DNA of 39,049 nucleotides from Chloroflexi bacterium 54-19 (GTDB lineage: Bacteria > Chloroflexota > Chloroflexia > Chloroheliales > Chloroheliaceae). Each line of letters begins with the position of its first letter. The stretch's first letter is position 1. The notes under the pieces were generated by a model. It did no database searches and was not told the DNA's origin. It saw only the letters and a program-made list of their open reading frames with translations. Of the stretch, positions 6,928 through 13,841 are shown one piece after another. The stretch is from positions 1-39,049 of the forward strand of contig MKTJ01000082.1 of the NCBI GenBank assembly GCA_001898225.1. The letters are read 5' to 3'. Made by a program: the position numbers and the translations under genes.

Positions 6928-9308
6928 GCATTACCGAATCTGACAAAGATGTAAGAATTACCACGCCCGCCGACGTTTGCGGCATGGGCCACCGCATGAA
7001 ACGCAAAGAAGACCCTCGCTTTATCCAGGGGGCCGGGCATTACGTGGACGACATCAAGTTGCCGGGCATGCTTTACCTGGATATTGTCCGCAGCCCTCAC
7101 GCCCATGCCAAAATTTTGAATATAGACGCCAGCGCGGCCCTGGCCTTGCCCGGCGTCCTGGCGGTCATTACCGGGCAGGACTTAAAGGCGGCGGGCAACC
7201 TCCACATGATGCCGACACTCATGTCGGATACCCAGATGGTGCTGCCGATTGAGAAGGTGGTCTACTACGCCCAGGAGGTCTGCGCGGTGGTGGCGACCTC
7301 GCGCTATATCGCCGCCGACGCAGTCGAACTGGTCAAAGTGGATTACGAACCACTCCCGGCGGTAGTCGACCCCTTCCAAGCCCTTAAAGACGAGGTCATC
7401 GTACGCGAGGACAAAGAGAAAAAGAGCAACCACGTCTGGCACTGGGAGACCGGCAACAAAGACGCCACGGACGAGGTTTTCTCCCGCTCCTCTAAAGTGG
7501 TCAAACAGAAAATGCACATCCCGCGCATCCACGTCTCCTCGATTGAAACCTGCGGCATGGTCGCCGACTGGGACAAAATCAACGAGCACATGACCATCTA
7601 CATGACCTCCCAGGCTCCCCACGCCCACCGAACGGTCGTTTCGCTGGTCAGCGGCATCCCGGAGCATAAAATCCGGGTGATTTCGCCCGACATCGGCGGC
7701 GGTTTTGGCGGAAAGGTGCCGGTCTATCCCGGCTATGTCTGTACGATTGTCGCCAGCCTGGTGACAGGTAAGCCGGTCAAGTGGATTGAGGACCGCAGCG
7801 AAAATTTGCAGGCTGACAGTTTCGCCCGCGATTACCATATCGACGCCGAGCTTGCGGCCGACGCTAACGGCAAAATCACGGGGCTGCGGGTCAAGACGCT
7901 AGCCGACGATGGCGCTGCCGATGCCGCCGCCAACCCATCCAAATTCCCGGCGGGTCTCTACAGCATCGGCACCGGGTCATACGACATGGAAGCGGCCCAC
8001 TTCGAGGTAGACGCCGCCTATACCACCAAACCGCCGGGAGGCGTGGCCTATCGCTGCTCTTTCCGCGTGACCGAGGCGGTCCACATGATTGAGCGCATGA
8101 CCGATATTATGGCGCACGACCTGGGCCAGGACCCGGCGGAATTTCGCATGAAAAACTTCATCAAGAAGGAGCAGTTCCCCTATCACTCGCCGACCGGTTG
8201 GGATTATGACAGCGGCGACTATCACCGGGCTTTACGGCTGGCGATGGACCTTATCGGCTATGAAGACTTGCGCAAGGAGCAGGCCGAAAAACGCCAGCGC
8301 GGCGAACTGATGGGCATCGGCATTTCCAGCTTTACCGAAATCGTCGGGGCCGGGCCGTCCAAAGACTTCGATATTCTCGGTATCAAGATGTTCGACAGTT
8401 GCGAAATCCGAATCCACCCGACCGGAAGCGCGATTGTCCGCATCGGCGTCCAGACCCAGGGCCAGGGCCACGAAACAACCTTCGCCCAGATTGTCGCGGA
8501 AGAACTCGGGCTCCCCGCCAGCGCCATCACGGTCGAACATGGCGACACCGATACCGCCCCTTACGGCCTGGGGACATACGCCAGCCGCTCGACGCCAACC
8601 GCCGGGGCGGCAGCAGCGGTAGCAGCCCGCAAAATCCGGGATAAAGCCCGTAAAATCGCGGCCTATCTTTTGGAAGCCAACGAGGAAGACCTGGAATGGG
8701 ACGTCAACAAGTTCATGGTCAAGGGCAGTCCCACCCGCGCCAAGACCATCCAGGAGATAGCCTTCGCCGCTTACACCAATTTCCCGCAGGGGATGGAGGC
8801 CGGTATGGAAGCGGTAAACTATTACGACCCACCCAACCTGACTTTCCCCTTCGGGAGCTATATCTGCGTGGTCGATATTGATAAAGGCACCGGCGAGGTT
8901 AAAGTCCGGCGTTTCGTGGCGGTGGACGACTGCGGCAATATCATCAACCCGCTTATTGTGGAAGGCCAGATCCATGGCGGCCTGACCATGGGACTGGCCC
9001 CGGCCCTCTTTGAGGAAATTGTCTATGACGAGAACGGCCAGAACCTTTCGGGTACTTTCATGGATTACCTGCTGCCGACCTCGATGGAAACCCCTAAATG
9101 GGAACTGGGCAAGACCGTGACGCCGTCGCCGCATCATCCGATTGGGGCGAAGGGGGTCGGTGAGTCGCCAACCGTCGGGGCACCGCCTGCAATCGCAAAC
9201 GCCGTCGTGGACGCGCTCTGGCACCTAGGCGTGCGCCACCTGGAAATCCCGATTACCCCACCAAAAATCTGGAAGATTCTGAGGGATAACGGCATTGACG
9301 AGGATTAA
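6924..9308 (+). CDS. coxL: Form I aerobic CO dehydrogenase, large (molybdenum) subunit
   Basis: This 794-residue catalytic subunit oxidises CO to CO2 at a Mo-S-Cu centre bound with molybdopterin cytosine dinucleotide. The decisive feature is AYRCSFR at residues 375-381. AYxCSFR is the established form I signature, with Cys378 matching the copper-ligating cysteine; form II or other hydroxylases carry AYRGAGR. The molybdopterin loop GGGFGGK is at 258-264, and the catalytic glutamate of GVGE is Glu747. The length fits the family (about 800). Translation starts at a GTG preceded by AGGAGG, overlapping the coxS stop. The cofactor-maturation candidate follows six bases after the stop. No coxD, coxE or coxG gene appears nearby. 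Confidence 0.95.
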   Translation: MSITESDKDVRITTPADVCGMGHRMKRKEDPRFIQGAGHYVDDIKLPGMLYLDIVRSPHAHAKILNIDASAALALPGVLAVITGQDLKAAGNLHMMPTLMSDTQMVLPIEKVVYYAQEVCAVVATSRYIAADAVELVKVDYEPLPAVVDPFQALKDEVIVREDKEKKSNHVWHWETGNKDATDEVFSRSSKVVKQKMHIPRIHVSSIETCGMVADWDKINEHMTIYMTSQAPHAHRTVVSLVSGIPEHKIRVISPDIGGGFGGKVPVYPGYVCTIVASLVTGKPVKWIEDRSENLQADSFARDYHIDAELAADANGKITGLRVKTLADDGAADAAANPSKFPAGLYSIGTGSYDMEAAHFEVDAAYTTKPPGGVAYRCSFRVTEAVHMIERMTDIMAHDLGQDPAEFRMKNFIKKEQFPYHSPTGWDYDSGDYHRALRLAMDLIGYEDLRKEQAEKRQRGELMGIGISSFTEIVGAGPSKDFDILGIKMFDSCEIRIHPTGSAIVRIGVQTQGQGHETTFAQIVAEELGLPASAITVEHGDTDTAPYGLGTYASRSTPTAGAAAAVAARKIRDKARKIAAYLLEANEEDLEWDVNKFMVKGSPTRAKTIQEIAFAAYTNFPQGMEAGMEAVNYYDPPNLTFPFGSYICVVDIDKGTGEVKVRRFVAVDDCGNIINPLIVEGQIHGGLTMGLAPALFEEIVYDENGQNLSGTFMDYLLPTSMETPKWELGKTVTPSPHHPIGAKGVGESPTVGAPPAIANAVVDALWHLGVRHLEIPITPPKIWKILRDNGIDED

Positions 9309-9313
9309 CCGGG

Positions 9314-10510
9314 ATGAGCGAGTTTTATTCCAAGGCTAATGAGCTATCCAACCAGGGGGTGCCTTTCGCGACGGCGGTAGTGGTCCGGGCCGAAAAACCG
9401 ACCTCGGCCAAACCGGGCGACAAGGCTATTATCACGCCGGAAGGCACCCTTTACGGCTGGATTGGCGGCAGTTGCGCCCAGCCGACCGTCATCAAGGAAG
9501 CCCTCAAAGCAATAGGCGACGGCGAACCGCGCCTGGTCAGGCTCAGCACCAATCCCGGCGAAAACCAGCGCCAGGATGGGGTGATGGACCTGCTGATGAC
9601 CTGTTTTAGCGGCGGGACGCTGGAAATATATATCGAGCCGCAACTGCCGACCCCGCGCCTGATGGTGATTGGCAGCCTGCAAATCGCCCAGGCGCTGGTC
9701 CGGCTCGGTAAGTCCATGGATTACTATGTCGTGGCGGTTGACCCTGATAATAAAGGTGAGAATTTGCCGGAAGCCGACGAGGTCGTGACCGACCTCAAGG
9801 AAATCCCGGCCAAAGTAACACCTTTGACCTATATCGTAGTCGCCAGTCACGGCAACTACGACGAAGCGGCCCTGGTCCAGGCGCTATCAACCGGGGCCGA
9901 GTATGTCGGTTTGGTCAGCAGCAAAAAGCGGGCGGCCTCGGTAATCGAGTACCTGCAAAGCCAGGGGCTTCCGGAGACCGCCATTCGGCGTCTGAAATAC
10001 CCGGCAGGTCTGAATATCCAGGCTTTGCAGGGGGACGAAATTGCCCTGAGCATCCTGGCCGAAATCGTCCAAACCCGGCGCAAGGGCATCCAGGGCGGGG
10101 CGGCCAAACCGGCCAATTCACTACGCAAAACCCTCGAACTCTTTAACCCGGCCCAGGTCCAGGCCCAACCGGTGGCAACTTTGCCGGTTGAGAAGGCGCT
10201 TGACCCGGTTTGCGGGATGGAGGTCAAAATCGAGAGCGCCCGAAACAAATTGGAGTATAATGGCACTACCTACTACTTCTGCTGTAAAGGTTGTCTGAAG
10301 GAGTTTTCCGAGTCACCGGAGAAATTCTTGCAAAAGGCAACCCCCAGCGGCGAGGCGATTGACCCGGTCTGCGGCATGACTGTCGATATAGCCACGGCTC
10401 ATTACATGAGCGAGTATGAGGGACGGCTTTATTATTTCTGCGCCGCCGGTTGCAAACTGGCCTTTGACAAAGCGCCCCAGAGTTACCTGCACCTGACCGA
10501 TGCCCACTAA
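9314..10510 (+). CDS. XdhC/CoxF-type maturation factor fused to two YHS metal-binding domains
   Basis: This 398-residue protein has an N-terminal XdhC/CoxI domain (about 15-110; GGSCAQP with Cys54) and an XdhC_C Rossmann domain starting near 115 (LMVIGSLQIAQAL). It then carries two YHS domains at about 297-340 and 350-393. Each YHS domain opens with DPVCGM and has a paired FC-x2-GC (FCCKGC, FCAAGC). XdhC-family proteins bind molybdenum cofactor and help sulfurate it before insertion, and in CODH operons CoxF/CoxI relatives mature the active site. YHS domains are cysteine-bearing metal-binding modules found, for example, in copper ATPases. The gene starts five bases after coxL, and the next gene overlaps its 3' end by 11 bases. 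A copper-delivery role is inference. Confidence 0.88.
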   Translation: MSEFYSKANELSNQGVPFATAVVVRAEKPTSAKPGDKAIITPEGTLYGWIGGSCAQPTVIKEALKAIGDGEPRLVRLSTNPGENQRQDGVMDLLMTCFSGGTLEIYIEPQLPTPRLMVIGSLQIAQALVRLGKSMDYYVVAVDPDNKGENLPEADEVVTDLKEIPAKVTPLTYIVVASHGNYDEAALVQALSTGAEYVGLVSSKKRAASVIEYLQSQGLPETAIRRLKYPAGLNIQALQGDEIALSILAEIVQTRRKGIQGGAAKPANSLRKTLELFNPAQVQAQPVATLPVEKALDPVCGMEVKIESARNKLEYNGTTYYFCCKGCLKEFSESPEKFLQKATPSGEAIDPVCGMTVDIATAHYMSEYEGRLYYFCAAGCKLAFDKAPQSYLHLTDAH

Positions 10511-11273
10511 CCCGACCAATCAAACGGACCCGATTTTGACCCGCTTGCTGGAAAATTTACCTTCCGGCTGGCGGGTCAGCCAGTTGTATCTTGGACCTAC
10601 TTTTACCGCTTCTTTTATTGAGAACACCGATGGGGAACGCCGAATTGGACTGGCGGTGCTTCCCGGCGGGGTTCCTTCAGAGGTCGGTTTTTTACAGCCC
10701 GGCTTTAACAGGCTAGACCTTCCCGAAGCCAGCGCATTTAGCCAGCATGCACTGAATTCGGAAAGGGTAAAAGTATCCGCGGGACTGGCAACTCTCAACG
10801 CCCTACTTCAACCCGACCCGACTCTGCTCAGCCCGATTGATGCGGGGGACTGGCTGGTCGAGGAAGGGCGGGACCGGCAGGTGGCCCTGGTCGGGCGCTT
10901 CCCTTTTATAGACGAGCTTGAACAGGTGGTCCGCAAGTTGTGGGTCTTTGAACTCGAACCGCAACCGGGCGAGTACGGCTTTAGGCAGGCTCCCGAAATC
11001 ATACCCCAGGCCGCCATCCTGGCGGTTACCGGTAGTTCCCTCCTAAATCACTCTTTGCACGATTACCTGGCCCTGGCAAACCCTAACGCGAAAGTTATCG
11101 TCCTGGGGCCATCCACTCCCCTCTCGCCCCTGATGTTTGAATTCGGTGTCCACGTTTTAAGCGGGGTCCTGGTCGAGGATGAAAAAGCCTTGCTTGATTC
11201 AATTGCTAAAGGTCTTTCTTTTCGCCGGATGAAAGGGACAAAGCGGGTTAGCCTGGTAAGACCAGGGTTATAA
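10500..11273 (+). CDS. DUF364-type (putative heavy-metal chelation) protein
   Basis: This 257-residue protein resembles the DUF4213/DUF364 pair. The N-terminal half has the AGLATLNALL segment (about 97-106). The C-terminal half has VALVGRFPF, AAILAVTGSSLLNHSL and a VIVLGPSTPLSPLMFEFGVHVLSG run, the usual DUF364 landmarks. Pfam names DUF364 'putative heavy-metal chelation'; the biochemical role is not established. Its ATG lies inside the end of the XdhC-YHS gene (11-base overlap) with no clear ribosome binding site of its own, so it is probably translationally coupled. Being last in the cox operon suggests a part in cofactor metal supply, which is inference. Confidence 0.72.
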   Translation: MPTNPTNQTDPILTRLLENLPSGWRVSQLYLGPTFTASFIENTDGERRIGLAVLPGGVPSEVGFLQPGFNRLDLPEASAFSQHALNSERVKVSAGLATLNALLQPDPTLLSPIDAGDWLVEEGRDRQVALVGRFPFIDELEQVVRKLWVFELEPQPGEYGFRQAPEIIPQAAILAVTGSSLLNHSLHDYLALANPNAKVIVLGPSTPLSPLMFEFGVHVLSGVLVEDEKALLDSIAKGLSFRRMKGTKRVSLVRPGL

Positions 11274-11666
11274 ATTCCAGACCTTAGCTTATTATTTATT
11301 AAAATTACAAACAAACCAAAAGGGATATGTACCTTCTGGTTGAAGAAGTTTTTCCGATCTGATACAATCTTAGGATACCAAACCAGTTTTATTTTCTAAG
11401 TTTTTCTCAACAATTTCGAAACTTCACATTTCACCAGGAATAAAGAACATGGCATGACGATTGTGAATTTTATAACTTATGTAATTTTTTATTCCACTTG
11501 TTATTAAATTCACAATACTCACGCAGATGGGTGTAAACAAAAACCGGAAAGAAGTAAACTCCCCGGTTTCACTCATTCATAATCTATACTTTTGTGGGGC
11601 TTTGAAATTTGTTATTTTCAAAGCTAAATCAGCTACAAATTTAAGCCGGTCAATCACCCACCTACC
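11274..11666. other. Convergent intergenic region, AT-rich
   Basis: This 393-bp gap lies between the end of the cox operon and the end of parB. It contains the probable parAB terminator at 11541-11569. The remainder is AT-rich, and I see no gene, RNA or repeat in it. No clear intrinsic terminator follows the cox operon; a CCTGGT-AAG-ACCAGG hairpin spans its last codons but lacks a T-run. Confidence 0.5.
11534..11569 (-). terminator. Probable terminator of the parAB operon
   Basis: On the minus strand AAACCGG (complement of 11563-11569) pairs with CCGGTTT (complement of 11541-11547) across a 15-base loop, followed by TTGTTT. It lies about 100 bp after the parB stop and no gene intervenes. The loop is longish, so the hairpin is moderate in strength. 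Confidence 0.5.
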
Positions 11667-12524
11667 CTATTCTTTACCACCGGCACCCTTTAAAAGCGCG
11701 TTTTCAACCACTTCCATCTGCTGGCGCAATTCCCGGAGTTGTTCGGCCAACCGGTGCTTTTCTTCTTTTTTCAAGTCCTCCAAACGCCCCTGTGTGTCCG
11801 CCAGGAAATCTCTGAAACGATTGATATTCTTGACCGGTGATACTGCCCTTGATTGTGATTTTTGTAACTTCTGGAATTTTTCATTCCGCTCGTTACTTTT
11901 TTCACTACCTATAGTGGTAGCGGCAACATCTCCGGCTGAAGGAGATTGGGATACGACTTGCTGCTCACGGTACCGGTTTAGGCGGTCCTGCACATAGAAA
12001 TGGGACCGGTGAATAAAGGCCGCAATGTCCCGGATACTGATATTTTCCTGCACGTTCAAAATATCGTAAAAACGCCCTTCATCCAGGGGGTCGAGGTCTT
12101 GCCGCTGCAAATTCTCGACCAGAGAGGCGTAACGGGCCTGTTCATCGTTATAATCTTTTATGACAACCGGCACTTCCTGGAGTCCGGCCAGGGTCGCCGC
12201 CCGGTAGCGCCGCTCCCCTGCCACAATCTGGTAGAGCCCACTTTTCAGGGGTCGCACCAGAATCGGTTGCAAAATGCCTCGCGCCTGGATGTCCTCGGCC
12301 AGTTCCTGGTCGCGCTCGTCATCGTGAAACTGGCGGGGCTGAGCGGCGTTAGCTTCAAGGCTTTTAAGAGGCACGATAAAAGCTTCCTCGTTGGGCTGGC
12401 GGTCCAGGTCGGCCATTTTGCTCGCCAGCATTTCGAGGACAACCGAGTTGCCACCCCGGCTGATACCGGTTCCGCCGGTCTTACCTTTCGAAAGCGAAGG
12501 GAGCCGTTTATTATTTTGAGACAA
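11667..12524 (-). CDS. parB: ParB-family partition protein
   Basis: This 285-residue protein binds parS and forms the partition complex with ParA. The ParB N-terminal (CTPase) domain covers about 45-140 and includes QPRQ, GILQPILVRP, the nucleotide-binding AGERRYRAA and the ENLQRQDLDP helix. A helix-turn-helix region follows (ISIRDIAAFIHRSHFYVQDRLNRY). The C-terminal third is charged and coiled-coil-like (LKKEEKHRLAEQLRELRQQ), probably for dimerisation. Translation starts at TTG, supported by AGGAGG nine bases upstream, and overlaps the parA stop by 14 bases. A candidate parS lies at 13453. Confidence 0.92.
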   Translation of the reverse strand: MSQNNKRLPSLSKGKTGGTGISRGGNSVVLEMLASKMADLDRQPNEEAFIVPLKSLEANAAQPRQFHDDERDQELAEDIQARGILQPILVRPLKSGLYQIVAGERRYRAATLAGLQEVPVVIKDYNDEQARYASLVENLQRQDLDPLDEGRFYDILNVQENISIRDIAAFIHRSHFYVQDRLNRYREQQVVSQSPSAGDVAATTIGSEKSNERNEKFQKLQKSQSRAVSPVKNINRFRDFLADTQGRLEDLKKEEKHRLAEQLRELRQQMEVVENALLKGAGGKE

Positions 12525-13305
12525 GGTTCACTACCTCCTGCGCCAGATTACTATATTCCTGGGCCGATTCCGAATTCGGCGCGTAAGCCTGGATAGGCCC
12601 CTTCATTCCGGTTTCGGCCAGGATAGCCCGGTTCGAGATTTGGGTCTTAAACACTTTGTTACCCATCAACTCCCGGACGTTCGCCGCCACGTCCCGGCTG
12701 ACCCGGTTATTCCCCACCAGCGTCAACAGGATGCCAAGCAGTTCGAGATGGGGGTTGATTTTGCCCCGTTTAATCCCGCTGATGGTAGTTAGGAAGTCGT
12801 TTAACCCTTCCAGGGCGTATTGCCCGGTCTGCAACGGCACAATCACGTAATCGGCGGCGGCCAGGGCGTTAACCGTCAGGATACCCAGCGAGGGCGGGCA
12901 ATCTATCAGCACGAAATCATAAAGCAGTTCCCCCTCCCCGCTCTGGGCGGCGGTTTCCTCAAGCTCGTCCAGGGCGTTTACCAGGCGGCGCTCCCGGTTG
13001 TAAGCGGTAATCAGGGCCATCTCCGCCAGCGCCAGCCGCATGCTCGAAGGAACCAGGTCAATCCCGCAATCGGTAGCCAGGATTGTATCGGCCAGCCTGA
13101 CATTATCCTCGGTCAGGACGGTATGGATAGTAGGGCGGTCTTCCAGGGCGGTTTTATCAATCAACGAACCGGTAAGGTTGGCCTGGGGATCCAGGTCAAT
13201 CAGCAAAACCCTGTGACCAAGCAGCGTTAAAGCTCCTCCCAGGCAAAGGGTGCTGGTAGTCTTGGCGGTGCCACCTTTCTGGATAGCCAGAGCTAACTTG
13301 TGCAT
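12511..13305 (-). CDS. parA: ParA-family partition ATPase
   Basis: This 264-residue Walker-type ATPase drives segregation of the replicon. The deviant Walker A motif KGGTAKTTS is at residues 10-18, Walker A' LLIDLDPQANLT is near 34-45, and Walker B VLIDCPPSLG is near 132-141. It lacks the N-terminal DNA-binding extension of type Ia plasmid ParAs, so it resembles chromosomal/type Ib-like Soj proteins. AGGAG lies seven bases before the ATG. It is co-transcribed with parB and lies divergent from the first initiator gene, the arrangement common near replication origins of large plasmids. Confidence 0.95.
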   Translation of the reverse strand: MHKLALAIQKGGTAKTTSTLCLGGALTLLGHRVLLIDLDPQANLTGSLIDKTALEDRPTIHTVLTEDNVRLADTILATDCGIDLVPSSMRLALAEMALITAYNRERRLVNALDELEETAAQSGEGELLYDFVLIDCPPSLGILTVNALAAADYVIVPLQTGQYALEGLNDFLTTISGIKRGKINPHLELLGILLTLVGNNRVSRDVAANVRELMGNKVFKTQISNRAILAETGMKGPIQAYAPNSESAQEYSNLAQEVVNLVSK

Positions 13306-13452
13306 TCAATTCTCCTAAGATGTGTATGGAGCCAAAACACTGTATGCCTAATAATACTACATTTTCACCCGGCCCGGCGGATTTCCGGCTTTTGGAGTTG
13401 CCATAGTTTACGACTTTTCCACCAATTTTAGTCTTTAATAGTTGTGAAAAAT

Positions 13453-13468
13453 TGTTTTACGTGGAACA
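13453..13468. other. parS: Candidate parS centromere site
   Basis: TGTTTTACGTGGAACA matches the widely conserved parS consensus TGTTTCACGTGAAACA at 14 of 16 positions and keeps the central ACGTG. It lies 148 bp upstream of parA, where ParB sites commonly occur. I found only this one copy in the window. The match was made by eye. Confidence 0.65.
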
Positions 13469-13702
13469 TTTACCGGGAAGAATAGTAAGGGGATTTTTAA
13501 AGAAGGCGTTGGTCCCTGCTGTCCCCGGCTTCCCTACCTCGGTAGGATATAATAATTGTTATTAAGTGGGGCTGAGATAACATGGCTGGTGTTACTTCTT
13601 AAAGCTTACAGGCCAATACCTGGCGGTCCGCCAATAATAAAGCAAAGCGCGATATTATAAGAAAGAGTAGTGACGAGTTGGCAAAATAAAACGGCCAGAG
13701 TC

Positions 13703-13711
13703 TGGTATAAT
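13703..13711 (+). promoter_or_regulatory. Extended -10 promoter for the first initiator gene
   Basis: TGGTATAAT is a TGN-TATAAT extended -10 element, 130 bp upstream of the initiator start. A TTGGCA at 13678 is too far away (22 bp) to be a normal -35, so the extended -10 would have to carry recognition. Confidence 0.45.
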
Positions 13712-13841
13712 CGCTGGCAAACAATTAACAGCGCCACGACTTTATCAGAACACCGGGACTGCCGATAGTCCTTATTCCGGGGCGCAACCGGAGTCTAACG
13801 GGAATTCTTCCAGGCAAACCAAGAGTAAAGGGAATGACGGT

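Larger units (their letters stand above)
13306..13841. other. Divergent control region of parAB and the first initiator gene
   Basis: This 536-bp gap holds the candidate parS at 13453-13468 and a small palindrome, CCTACC-TC-GGTAGG (13533-13546), directly abutting a TATAAT at 13548-13553. It also holds an extended -10 promoter at 13703-13711 facing the initiator gene. No reading frame with a ribosome binding site is seen. Confidence 0.5.

Noticed and set aside
8232..9224. Long open frame of 330 codons opposite coxL
   Set aside because: It lies fully antisense to conserved coxL sequence; its openness follows from the codon bias of coxL, and the peptide resembles no family.
5449..9308. Reading coxMSL as nicotine, xanthine or other molybdenum hydroxylase
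   Set aside because: The large subunit has AYRCSFR rather than AYRGAGR, which specifies form I CO dehydrogenase.
11566..11575. GGTTTCACTC as a second parS half
   Set aside because: Only the GTTTCAC half matches; the right half of the palindrome is absent and it forms part of the parAB terminator.
11527..11997. Open frame of 156 codons overlapping the 3' end of parB
   Set aside because: Mostly antisense to parB, rich in Ser and Phe, with no ribosome binding site.
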